Shown: one piece after another, positions 52,960-61,423 of the stretch
Layout: every line of letters begins with the position of its first letter
How positions within the stretch are numbered: the first letter of the stretch is position 1
NCBI RefSeq assembly: GCF_947503385.1
Contig: NZ_CANNDO010000005.1
Span: 227,062 to 291,061, forward strand
Direction of reading: 5' to 3'
DNA: 64,000 bases
From: an uncultured Tateyamaria sp.
Lineage (GTDB): Bacteria > Pseudomonadota > Alphaproteobacteria > Rhodobacterales > Rhodobacteraceae
Made by a program: the position numbers and the translations under genes
The notes under the pieces: generated by a model
Database searches by the model: none
What the model was told of the DNA's origin: nothing
Seen by the model: the letters and a program-made list of their open reading frames with translations, nothing else

Positions 52960-54401
52960 TGGCCGTTGCTGAATGTCCCGAACCCAGTGCGCTGCCCATC
53001 GTCTTTGTCCCCGGCATCATGGGTTCGCGTCTGCGCAGAAACGGTGGGCGGCTGGTGTGGGACCCGGACAACATCATCGACTTGAACCCGTTTGCGCGCA
53101 GTCAGGGGTCCGCCGCGGCCAATGCCACTGCCGGTGCCGCGACCAAGCGGCGCAATATGGTGGGACCGCCCGGGCGCGGATTTTCCGACGATTATCTGGT
53201 GGTGGACCGGGGCGTCGTGGGCGGGAGTCTCACCCAGACGCGTATTGACCGGGGTTGGGGCGGGCTGCATCAAAGCTCGTATCTCAGCTTTTTGTCGTGG
53301 CTCGACAACACCGCGCAGCAACCCGCGTCGGGGCAAGTGCCGCGAGGCTGTCATGCCGTGCAATACGAGGTGTTTGCCCACCCCTACAACTGGACCGCCG
53401 ACAATCGCACCTCGGCCCGGGGATTGCGCCAGACCGTGGCGCAGGCGGTGGCCGAAACCACTGAAAAGTGGGCGCATCGCCCGGAAATCCGCATTCTCAA
53501 GCCGGTGCTGGTAACCCATTCCATGGGCGGGCTGGTGGCGCGCGCCTTTACCCAAATTCAGGGTGGGGCGGGGGACGTGCATGGCGTCATCCATGGGGCC
53601 ATGCCCACCGACGGATCGCCCGCCACCTACAAACGTATGCTGTCGGGGTTCGAGGGTATGTTGAGTGTTGTGCTGGGCTATGATCAGGGGCAGGTGACGG
53701 CCACGGCGGGCAATATGCCCGGCGCGTTGCAGCTGTTGCCGAATGTGCGGCACCAGTCTGTTGACCGCTCGACCGACTGGCTGCGGCTGATCAAACGTGA
53801 CGGCAGCCTGCGCGCCTCGTATCCCAGTGGCGATCCCTACCGCGAGATTTATGCCCGACCGCCACCCGTCTGGTGGCGCCTGATCCACGAACGTTATCTG
53901 GACCCGCAGGGCGACCCGAACGGGCGGTCGGCGCGGGCGCAATCGATGACGCAGATCGGCAAGGCCCGCACCTTTGATCAGGCGTTGTCCAGCAACGGGT
54001 TTCACCCCAACACCCGCATGTTCTATGCCGACGATTCCGGGCATCTGTGCTGGGACAAGGTTGAGTGGAAGCAATCGGCGTCACAGGATGCCGTGGCTTC
54101 GGGGCAGACGTTTTACAACAACGGTCTGGGCCGGATGCAGTGGGGCCGGTGGTACAATCCGCCTTCCATGGGAATGGGGATGCCGGCGCGGCCGGTGTTC
54201 CTGCCCAACACGCGCTATGACATTGAAGATGCGGATGCGCCCGGGGACGGCACGGTCCATGCCGGGTCGGGCCGCCATGTGAGCGGGCCCATGTCAGAAC
54301 CAACCCGGCGCGGGTTCGACCATCAGGAGGCCTATGGCGAAAGCTTTATCCGGCCGCTCATGGCCGAGTGGCTGTTTGACATGGTGCTTGAACAGCTATG
54401 A
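52959..54401 (+). CDS. Tle4-like alpha/beta-hydrolase lipase effector
   Basis: 480 aa. Alpha/beta-hydrolase with FVPGIMGSRLRRNGG (oxyanion region, as in LCAT and PGAP1 enzymes), nucleophile Ser188 in VTHSMGGLVARAF, likely Asp430 in APGDGTVHAGSG and a His candidate at 455 (FDHQEAYGES). There is no signal peptide, as expected of a T6SS cargo. Preceded by a DUF4123 adaptor and a Tli4-like immunity gene. The substrate is presumably membrane phospholipid of a rival cell. Overlaps the next DUF4123 gene by 4 bp. Confidence 0.78.
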   Translation: MAVAECPEPSALPIVFVPGIMGSRLRRNGGRLVWDPDNIIDLNPFARSQGSAAANATAGAATKRRNMVGPPGRGFSDDYLVVDRGVVGGSLTQTRIDRGWGGLHQSSYLSFLSWLDNTAQQPASGQVPRGCHAVQYEVFAHPYNWTADNRTSARGLRQTVAQAVAETTEKWAHRPEIRILKPVLVTHSMGGLVARAFTQIQGGAGDVHGVIHGAMPTDGSPATYKRMLSGFEGMLSVVLGYDQGQVTATAGNMPGALQLLPNVRHQSVDRSTDWLRLIKRDGSLRASYPSGDPYREIYARPPPVWWRLIHERYLDPQGDPNGRSARAQSMTQIGKARTFDQALSSNGFHPNTRMFYADDSGHLCWDKVEWKQSASQDAVASGQTFYNNGLGRMQWGRWYNPPSMGMGMPARPVFLPNTRYDIEDADAPGDGTVHAGSGRHVSGPMSEPTRRGFDHQEAYGESFIRPLMAEWLFDMVLEQL

Positions 54402-55414
54402 GCGACACGCCGCGCACAGACAGCGCCGATGACCCATGGCGTACCGGCGGTGATGCGGCACAGCCCTGTGACGCTGATGGCGCAGGGGACAGAGACTTTG
54501 CCGTAAACACGCTTGAGGGCATTGTCCCGCTGGACCCGCAATTCGGTGTGATCGACCCACAGGTCGTGCCCGAGACGCTGGAGGAGATCACATTTGGCGG
54601 CGCTGCTGACCAACTGACATATGCCATCCTTGATGCGGCGAGGATCGACGGGCTGGCCGAACGATTGGAAAACGCGGGCCTGCCCCATGCCTGCCTGTTC
54701 AGCAATACCGATGATCTGGGCGGCGTTGCGCCATGGCTGGTCGAGATCGACCGCGCCGCACCGCTGACCCGCCAGATGTTCACCGACGGCGAAGGGCCGC
54801 GCGCGCTGTGGCGGACGGATGCGGGTGTGTTGCTGCGCACGGTGCTGCCGTTGGCCGACCTGCGCGCGCATCTGCGACGCTTTACCCAAGTGCGCATGGC
54901 GGCGGATGCCGACCCTGTCTTTTTCCGGTTTTGGGACCCGCGGGTGATGTCCCGCTATCTGCACAGCCATGACCCGGAGGCGCGCGAAGCCGTGACCGCC
55001 ATGCTGGGCGGCACAGAGATCATTGCGATCGACCGCCACAACGCGCGTGCGGTTCATGCCACCGTGCGCGCGCCCCGGGGCCGCCCGCCCCGCATCTGGC
55101 CCAAGTTGCGCACCGACCTATCCCCCATCCGGCTTGAAATTTTTTGCGAGGATCTGGCCGATCGCATCGCCACAGACATCCCGCCGCTGGCCGATGTGCC
55201 CCGCGCCGAACGGCGCGAGATTGTCACCGGGTTGGTGCAGGCCGCCCGCGGCATCGACCTGCGGCTGGACAAATCCGTAACGCGCTATGTGTTTGCCGCG
55301 CTGATGATCGGGGGGCAGCCTGAAACGGATCCTCGTTTTGCTGATATCATCGACAGCCCGCGCCACGAGCTTGACCGCTCACGCCAGATACTGAACCTTG
55401 CAAAAGCGGTGTAA
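54398..55414 (+). CDS. DUF4123 T6SS effector adaptor, copy b
   Basis: 338 aa. A 40-residue acidic N-terminus precedes the PLDPQFGVIDPQVVP block shared with copy a. DUF4123 follows: LTYAILDAARIDGLAERLEN, CLFSNTDDLGGVAPWLVEI, VLPLADLRAHLRRFTQVRM and DPVFFRFWDPRVMSRYL. It sits between the lipase and the hydrophobic putative effector, 14 bp before the latter, and is therefore the probable adaptor for it. Confidence 0.88.
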   Translation: MSDTPRTDSADDPWRTGGDAAQPCDADGAGDRDFAVNTLEGIVPLDPQFGVIDPQVVPETLEEITFGGAADQLTYAILDAARIDGLAERLENAGLPHACLFSNTDDLGGVAPWLVEIDRAAPLTRQMFTDGEGPRALWRTDAGVLLRTVLPLADLRAHLRRFTQVRMAADADPVFFRFWDPRVMSRYLHSHDPEAREAVTAMLGGTEIIAIDRHNARAVHATVRAPRGRPPRIWPKLRTDLSPIRLEIFCEDLADRIATDIPPLADVPRAERREIVTGLVQAARGIDLRLDKSVTRYVFAALMIGGQPETDPRFADIIDSPRHELDRSRQILNLAKAV

Positions 55415-55428
55415 AGGAGCGTCCCCCA

Positions 55429-56739
55429 ATGGCAGCCATCAATTGTGACGATCCCGAGGCCCGCTGTGCCGACGGCAATCTGTTCCGCCTTAACGCGGAA
55501 AATGCATCCCTGACGGTTGAAGGACTGGTCAACGGCCAATCTACCGGCGCCTTGCCCCATGGCGAACGGATGATCCTGCCCAACACGCTGGACGGCACGA
55601 CCAACACGCTGGCGGTCAAGCTGAACGGCACCACCCACAACATCTGTTCGCTGGACGACATGAACATCACCCGGCCACAGGATGTGGGGGTGCTGATCAG
55701 CGAGGTGCCGCAAGGCGCACCAACCACTGGCGGGGCCACTGAACAGGACATGCTGGTGCTCGAAGTACCGGGGCCGCTGGTCGCCGCCGCCCCGCCCGAA
55801 GGTGAAATCGACATCGACGGTGCCCCCAATGGCGTGCTGATGTGGGCGGCGTTGTCGATCCTTGCGACGCTTGAAGTCATTGACGAAGCAACCGGAATGC
55901 AAGCGCTGTTTGCCGACACGGACGGCTATGTGGATTTGCGCATGACTGGCACAGACGGGGCACCCGCGCTGGCGGACATGGCCGCCGCTGCCGCCTCGCG
56001 CAACGGACGGGCGGCGCTGCGCGCAATCCTTGATGGCGGTCGCGGGGCGTTGAACGTGGCGCAGAATGCAGCCGGAAACCTGATAATCGTGGCGCGGATG
56101 AAGGCCGGGATTGCGCGGCAACTCGGGGTTGGCATTGCCGCCGCGTTGGCCCGGTCGCGACTGTCGGTTGTGGTTGCCGGCACACGCGGTCAACTGGGCG
56201 CGCCCGCGGCTGCCGCGCAGGCGGGCAGCCGCATACCGGTGGTGGGTTTTGTCATCGTCGGGACGATCAACTTTTTGCAGTGGTACGAAGACCCGACCTC
56301 GCGCGGGGACTGGCAGCGGCTTTTTAGCATGATGGTTGTGGATGGCACTGCGCTTGTCATTTCGGCGGCGGTGGCCAACGCCGCGGCTGGCATGGCCATT
56401 GGTGCGCTTGCCGTGGCTGGCACACTCACCGTCGGAGCCGCCGTAGTCGTTGCCGGTGTTGCCATAGTGGCCGGGCTGATCGCCGGTGCCATCGTGACGG
56501 CTGTCGCGCGGCATTTTGATCTGGAAAACAAGTTCTACGGCATGATGAGCGCGGTGGGCCGCGGGCTGAACAGTGTCGCGCAGGGTGCCACGGAAATCAC
56601 CGGGCGTTTTGCCGACACTTTGGGTGAAATCGTCGAGGACTATCGCCAGATGGGTGAGGACATCCAGCGCGAGTGGAACAGTGGGTGGGGGCAGATCAGG
56701 CGCAATCTGATGTCCGGGCGACCCAGTGGATTGTTCTGA
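55429..56739 (+). CDS. Putative pore-forming T6SS effector, new family
   Basis: 436 aa, no family recognised and no signal peptide. Residues 1-130 are polar, probably beta-rich (LPNTLDGTTNTLAVKLNG). A helical middle (130-250) follows. Residues 302-360 form a nearly uninterrupted Ala/Gly/Val hydrophobic stretch (AAAGMAIGALAVAGTLTVGA and further) able to make two or three membrane helices, preceded by another at 270-284 (PVVGFVIVGTINFL). The tail is amphipathic and charged. This layout recalls colicin-like hydrophobic hairpins. A DUF4123 adaptor precedes it and a polytopic membrane gene follows with no spacing. Function is inferred from layout and context only. Confidence 0.55.
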   Translation: MAAINCDDPEARCADGNLFRLNAENASLTVEGLVNGQSTGALPHGERMILPNTLDGTTNTLAVKLNGTTHNICSLDDMNITRPQDVGVLISEVPQGAPTTGGATEQDMLVLEVPGPLVAAAPPEGEIDIDGAPNGVLMWAALSILATLEVIDEATGMQALFADTDGYVDLRMTGTDGAPALADMAAAAASRNGRAALRAILDGGRGALNVAQNAAGNLIIVARMKAGIARQLGVGIAAALARSRLSVVVAGTRGQLGAPAAAAQAGSRIPVVGFVIVGTINFLQWYEDPTSRGDWQRLFSMMVVDGTALVISAAVANAAAGMAIGALAVAGTLTVGAAVVVAGVAIVAGLIAGAIVTAVARHFDLENKFYGMMSAVGRGLNSVAQGATEITGRFADTLGEIVEDYRQMGEDIQREWNSGWGQIRRNLMSGRPSGLF

Positions 56740-57522
56740 ATGACGGGCCTTGCCGCGATCCTGCGCACCCGTTTCACATTCGGAACAACGCCCGATACCG
56801 TGCCGGTGTCGCTGGGCCGCAATGCCCTTGTGCTGCTGGCGCTAAGCCCCGGTGTCTTTGTCGCGGCGCTGACGCAACTGGCCGCGCCGTTTGGCCCGTT
56901 CCGGGGTGAGTTCGGCCCGGGCGTGATGCTCATGAGTTATTTGGGAACCGGGATAATGACGGCCTTTGCGCTTGCCGTCATGGGGCTGATCTGGACGCGA
57001 AGGGCGGCGGGAGTGGTGCCCGGTTTCCTGAGCCTTTTATATTTCAGTTTTATCACCAGTGCCCTGATGATTGCGGTGATGCCCATCGGATCGCTGTCAC
57101 TGCTGATTGGCACCGTTCTGCTTGCCGGTTGGTCGGTGTTTGGGCTGCTGAACGTGAATCGCCGGGTGCAGGATGCGACGCTGCGGGCCGTCCGCGCACA
57201 GCGTCTTTTTGTAAAAGAGGGCACCACCTACCTGCTGCCTGCTTCCGCGCTGGGGGGCAAAGACTGTCTGGCCACCAACGCGGTGCGCGGGCTGCGCAAC
57301 GGCTACGCCGTCTTTCTCGAGTTCATCGGAGCCCTCGCGGTCATAGGTGTCGGCGGTTTCCTCGTGCCAGTGGCCATTGCAACCGACTTTGGCAGTCAGG
57401 GCCTGATTGCACCGATACTGTGGTTCTTTTCCGTGAGCATGTTTTTGGTCGTGCGCGGAGTGCTGAACGTGCATCTGGTTGTCGCGCGCGCCATGGCCGC
57501 GGGACCAGTGCACGAGCCATAG
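56740..57522 (+). CDS. Six-helix membrane protein, candidate immunity to the pore-former
   Basis: 260 aa with about six hydrophobic helices (around 27-45, 62-85, 93-112, 115-137, 190-215 and 222-245) and a cytoplasmic loop of about 45 residues. No family recognised. Its ATG follows the putative effector's stop codon without a gap. Immunity proteins of pore-forming colicins are small polytopic inner-membrane proteins, and that analogy is the main basis for the call. Last gene of the operon. Confidence 0.5.
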   Translation: MTGLAAILRTRFTFGTTPDTVPVSLGRNALVLLALSPGVFVAALTQLAAPFGPFRGEFGPGVMLMSYLGTGIMTAFALAVMGLIWTRRAAGVVPGFLSLLYFSFITSALMIAVMPIGSLSLLIGTVLLAGWSVFGLLNVNRRVQDATLRAVRAQRLFVKEGTTYLLPASALGGKDCLATNAVRGLRNGYAVFLEFIGALAVIGVGGFLVPVAIATDFGSQGLIAPILWFFSVSMFLVVRGVLNVHLVVARAMAAGPVHEP

Positions 57523-57527
57523 CAGGC

Positions 57528-57791
57528 TCAGGGCAGGCACTTTGCCATGGGGGAGCCGGTGATAATGGTGCCCCCGTGAGACGTGGTTGAGCCCAGATAA
57601 GCCACCGGCTTGCCGTCCGCAGTGGCCATTGACGACCCCTTGATGATGGTGGCGCCGCAAGCCGTCTTGTCGCCGACCCGTGCGACGGGCAGGTTGTCAC
57701 ATGTGTGGCTGGGGCTGCCCTCCACAATTGGTGTGACGACCTTGCAGAGGGGGCAGGCGTGTTTGTCGGTGACGCGGGCAACAGGCAACAT
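57528..57791 (-). CDS. PAAR-domain protein 2 (PAAR-like, DUF4150-type)
   Basis: 87 aa consisting of a single PAAR/DUF4150-like domain: PVARVTDKHACPLCKVVTPI, then VARVGDKTACGATIIKGSSM and AYLGSTTSHGGTIITGSP. Pairs of Cys and His are zinc-ligand candidates. It lies 55 bp downstream of vgrG on the same strand and is the obvious tip for that spike. The 3' end is 5 bp from the convergent membrane protein gene. Confidence 0.9.
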   Translation of the reverse strand: MLPVARVTDKHACPLCKVVTPIVEGSPSHTCDNLPVARVGDKTACGATIIKGSSMATADGKPVAYLGSTTSHGGTIITGSPMAKCLP

Positions 57792-57846
57792 GGCTTACAT
57801 CCTTGTGACGGAAATCATTGGTGTGGCAACGGGGCAGGGCACATCG

Positions 57847-59901
57847 CTACTCCTTTTGCTTGATGCATTCTTCGACCAGCGGCAGCGCGTCCTTGGCGGC
57901 GCCTTGCAGGGTGGGCACTTGCGCGCTGCCTGCTCCGCCCATCGACACCGATCCCTTGAGGTTGATCTTGGCGGCCTCCAGCGTAATGCCAGAGCTGTCG
58001 ATGGTGATCTTGCCGCCAGGTCCCTTGATGGTGAACTTTTCGAACGCCATCAGGGTGTGTTTGCCAGTGTTGTTGGTGATCGACTGAGTGACATCGAGGG
58101 TCGATTTGCCCATCACCGTCTCTTCGTGATTGCGACCGATCTGGACGAGATGGTCGGCGTAGATGTCCTGTTTGTGGATGTTGCCAACATAATGGACGTG
58201 GTCCTTGCCATAGCGTTCCTGTTGATCGCGGCCCACCTGATAGGTCACATCCTGTCCGATGGTTTCGCGCTGGTCGCGGCCAACGGTCAGGGTTTCGTCC
58301 TGGCCCACGACTTGGGTGCGGTCGCGCCCGATTGAGTTGGTTTCGTCCCGGCCAATGGATTTGCTGCGGTCGTTCAGGATTTCGATCTGCTGGTCCTTTT
58401 GGCCGTGCATGTAGATCAGTTCCTGATCGCGTTCGTCCTCGAACATCAGTTCGTTAAAACCGCCGCCCTGATGGGTGTCGGATTTGAAAGTCGAGCGGGT
58501 CTTGTTCGCGGGCAGGGGGTAGGGCACCGGATTGGCCCCGTTGTAAACGCAACCCGTCACCAGGGGCTTGTCCGGGTCACCTTCGAGGAATTCGACCACG
58601 ACCTCCATGTCGATGCGCGGGATCACCATCCCGCCCCAGCCCTTGCCCGCCCAGTTCTGGCTGACCCGGCAGCGCATCGAAAAGGCGTTGTTCAGATCCC
58701 AGTGGAACCGCACGAGGATGCGCCCGTACATGTCGCAATCAATCTCACCTTCACCCACGACGACAGCCGTTTGCGGGCCGTGCACCAACGGCACATGGGT
58801 GCGCCGTTCGGGGCGCAGGGGTTCGGTGCTGGGCATCAGCACATAGTCGCCCTCGTAGGCCTCTTCCGATCCTTTGGCATCGCCCGATCCATAGGCCTGG
58901 GCGCGGTAGGTGTGCAGTGCCTTCAGGCACAGCATCCGCTGACCTGTCACGCCGGGGATCGTGTCGCCCACCGGTGTCACGCACCAGCCCGCGCCAAGGC
59001 TCGCCACGTCGCCCTTGGCAATGTAGCGCACCGCCTGCCCCGCTTCGGCCTGTACCCGCCGCGCGACAACGTCACGGCCATAGCCTTCTTCGAGATAGTC
59101 GCCGGGCCAGTCAAAGCTTTCTACATCGCCATGCGCATGGGTGGCGTCGCCGGCTTGTCCGACCTCCTGCGTCGCGTGCGGTATCTTGAAATTATACTCT
59201 GTCAGGCGCACCGCGCCCGTGGTCACACGCGACCCGCCTCGCCATTCATAAAAATGTTCTTCGTCGTGCATGTGATACCCTTCAACGCCGTAATAGGGCC
59301 GTGCGGCCCCCGGCACTTCGGGGTGAAAGGACACCTGATCCGTCAGCATCAGCGTGTGGTTGCCTGCCTCATGGCGCCAGTGCCACGAGATGCCGAAACG
59401 TTCCATCTGGCGGCGCGCGAAATCGGCGTCGCTTTCGCGGTACTGCACGGTGTATTCCAGCTTGGGGTAATCGTCGGACAGCTCGTGTTCCATGTGCGGG
59501 CTGCCCATGGCGGCATAGGGGCTGAGCACCTCGGTCAGGATTTCGATCACGGTCATGTCGTGGAAAATGCGTTGGTTGCGGCGCAGTCCTGCGATATGCA
59601 GCCACGGCCGCAGCACGATATCGTAGCGGTTGCCGTTTTCTTCCATGCCGCACCATTGGGCCTGCGTCACGATCCCGTCGAAATGGCGCTGCCCACCGGC
59701 CACCTCAAGTTCGATTGTGGCATGGGTGCCCAGCAGGGCGTTCAGGTCGACATCGGCATCCGCCGACAGCGCCTCAATCTGCCAGGTGAAATCGCCTGAC
59801 ATCTCTTCCTGACCATCCATGCGCAACAGGGCCAGGACGTTTGCACCCAGGACCGTCTGCAACCGCGCCCGGCGATTACTCTGGAGGAATGGAGCGTTCA
59901 T
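57847..59901 (-). CDS. vgrG: VgrG / TssI spike protein
   Basis: 684 aa, complete VgrG. N-terminal gp27-like region with DFTWQIEALSADADVDLNAL, gp5-like OB domain with RILVRFHWDLNN, and a C-terminal beta-helix of VGRD-type repeats (QVVGQDETLTVGRDQRETIG and similar) ending in a short tail with GAAKDALPLVEECIKQKE and no toxin domain. It is the only spike protein in the window and no sheath or membrane-complex genes are present. I start at ATG 59901 with ggtga upstream; GTG 59910 is possible. Effectors must be recruited through adaptors because the tail is short. Confidence 0.93.
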   Translation of the reverse strand: MNAPFLQSNRRARLQTVLGANVLALLRMDGQEEMSGDFTWQIEALSADADVDLNALLGTHATIELEVAGGQRHFDGIVTQAQWCGMEENGNRYDIVLRPWLHIAGLRRNQRIFHDMTVIEILTEVLSPYAAMGSPHMEHELSDDYPKLEYTVQYRESDADFARRQMERFGISWHWRHEAGNHTLMLTDQVSFHPEVPGAARPYYGVEGYHMHDEEHFYEWRGGSRVTTGAVRLTEYNFKIPHATQEVGQAGDATHAHGDVESFDWPGDYLEEGYGRDVVARRVQAEAGQAVRYIAKGDVASLGAGWCVTPVGDTIPGVTGQRMLCLKALHTYRAQAYGSGDAKGSEEAYEGDYVLMPSTEPLRPERRTHVPLVHGPQTAVVVGEGEIDCDMYGRILVRFHWDLNNAFSMRCRVSQNWAGKGWGGMVIPRIDMEVVVEFLEGDPDKPLVTGCVYNGANPVPYPLPANKTRSTFKSDTHQGGGFNELMFEDERDQELIYMHGQKDQQIEILNDRSKSIGRDETNSIGRDRTQVVGQDETLTVGRDQRETIGQDVTYQVGRDQQERYGKDHVHYVGNIHKQDIYADHLVQIGRNHEETVMGKSTLDVTQSITNNTGKHTLMAFEKFTIKGPGGKITIDSSGITLEAAKINLKGSVSMGGAGSAQVPTLQGAAKDALPLVEECIKQKE

Positions 59902-60071
59902 GTGCGTCACCGTACAACAAAGGGTTCAACTGGATCGCTCAAAAGTAGCAAGGAACTGCGGGCTTGTCGCCATATCGATTGCGGCCCGGCAGGTTGCGCA
60001 GTTTGAGGCCTGTAAAACGCCTCTCCCGCATGACGGGATAAGGTGTTAACGTCCGAAAAACCGGGAACTTT

Positions 60072-60842
60072 ATGGCACAATACAGCACACATCCAGGGGC
60101 TGCAGACGCGTTGGCGGCGGCATTGGCCGAATTGGGACCGATGACCCAGACAATCAAGCCGCCCGATACGGCGGTTTCCCGCTATGTAGGCCGGGTGCCG
60201 GATATCTTGCTGGACCTGTGGACGGGCACCGGTGTGGGCGACCTGCGCGACGGGACGCTGCGGCTGTGCCTGCCGCTGGAGCTGGCCCCGCAGATCGCTG
60301 ATCTGTTCCGCGGCGATCCGGATTTTGGCTTTCCCCGCGATGTGGAGGACCACCGCCCGGTGATCGCAGCGGACGGCACGCCGACCCGGCGCGATACCGA
60401 TGTGCACGCGGTGGCGCATACGGTCTTTGGAGATCTGTTCCTGTGGAGCGAACGGCACGGGCTGATGCATGTGAACATCGTTCAGGGCCTGATTGAAGCG
60501 CCGTTCCTGTTTGCGCCGGACGCGGCGCCCCATCCCGACGATGCGACCATAAACCTGATCCTGCGTACCGATCCGTTCCTTCTGGATATGGATGACCGCG
60601 ATATGCAGCCGATGCACGGGAGGGCGTTGGAAAAATTCGGGCCTTTGCGGCGCATGTTCATCTACGCGCCCGGTCCCGCCGCCACCCATGATCCGATCCC
60701 GACGGTGGATGCGCTGTTCCCCCACACTTTCCCCGAATGGCTGGAAGAACGCATCCGTTCGAAACGCTGGTTCTTGTCGGATATGTCCACGCAGCGCTTT
60801 GATGTGCGCCCCATCGGCCTGCGACCGGAGGCAACGCGATGA
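60072..60842 (+). CDS. GAD-like/DUF1851 protein
   Basis: 256 aa. The N-terminal GAD-like domain is indicated by PPDTAVSRYVGRVPDILLDL, and the DUF1851 part by VFGDLFLWSERHGLMHVNIV. Such two-domain proteins occur in secretion- and toxin-immunity-related loci but their role is not established. No signal peptide. First gene of a three-gene unit with the lipoprotein and the Tle1-like enzyme; it overlaps the lipoprotein by 4 bp. Confidence 0.75.
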   Translation: MAQYSTHPGAADALAAALAELGPMTQTIKPPDTAVSRYVGRVPDILLDLWTGTGVGDLRDGTLRLCLPLELAPQIADLFRGDPDFGFPRDVEDHRPVIAADGTPTRRDTDVHAVAHTVFGDLFLWSERHGLMHVNIVQGLIEAPFLFAPDAAPHPDDATINLILRTDPFLLDMDDRDMQPMHGRALEKFGPLRRMFIYAPGPAATHDPIPTVDALFPHTFPEWLEERIRSKRWFLSDMSTQRFDVRPIGLRPEATR

Positions 60843-61423
60843 TGCGCGTTTTGCCCATGTTTGCGGTACTGGCGCTGACGGGGTGTTTCGGGTCCGCCCC
60901 GGAACGGATGAACCTGAGCTTTGGAACCTACAGCGCGACCCCGGCCGTGATCACGGCGCTGACGATAAACGGCGTGACACCTTCCGTTCTGTTGCCAAGC
61001 GTGCAGGCGGGGCGCGCAGATGCGGTTCCGATCCGTAACAGTTCGGGGACATATCTGCTGGCATGGCCCGGTGACACCGATACAGCGGTGATCGAAGCAA
61101 CCTGGGTCGAACTGCTGAGTGATCGCGCCTACACTGCGGGCGCAGAAGTCAATACCGCCGACCTGCATCAGACCAAGACCGCGTTTCAGACCGCATATGT
61201 GCTGCTGATTTTCGGTCCCCACGGGCTGATGATCGTGGGCAGTGACGCACCGCAAGCCACCCCGGAGCCGCACGACCTTGCGCGCATTTGCGGCGTACGA
61301 CGTCCCGCGCTGGACTATGATTTCGCGGCCAAGCCGCGCGCCCATCCCCGTCTGTCCGAAACGCTTGCCGAAACCTACCCGCCCGTGTCCGGGACCACCG
61401 AATGCCCGGAGCCCGGTAAATGA
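60839..61423 (+). CDS. Lipoprotein, candidate Tli1-type immunity
   Basis: 194 aa. Lipoprotein signal with lipobox LTGC (Cys16), mature part beta-rich with TAYVLLIFGPHGLMIVGSDA. No family recognised. Its position directly upstream of a Tle1-like phospholipase, with 4-bp overlaps on both sides, suggests a periplasmic immunity role, as for known Tli1 lipoproteins. That role is an inference from context. Confidence 0.6.
   Translation: MMRVLPMFAVLALTGCFGSAPERMNLSFGTYSATPAVITALTINGVTPSVLLPSVQAGRADAVPIRNSSGTYLLAWPGDTDTAVIEATWVELLSDRAYTAGAEVNTADLHQTKTAFQTAYVLLIFGPHGLMIVGSDAPQATPEPHDLARICGVRRPALDYDFAAKPRAHPRLSETLAETYPPVSGTTECPEPGK

Noticed and set aside
55285..56514. Long minus-strand frame antisense to the hydrophobic putative effector
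   Set aside because: Arg/His/Gly-rich translation typical of an antisense GC-rich frame; the sense frame is in a gap-free operon with a plausible start.
58399..59799. Long open frame antisense to vgrG
   Set aside because: It mirrors vgrG codons, has no ribosome site and no recognisable protein. Similar antisense frames within the arcB, P-type ATPase and molybdo-hydroxylase genes were rejected for the same reason.
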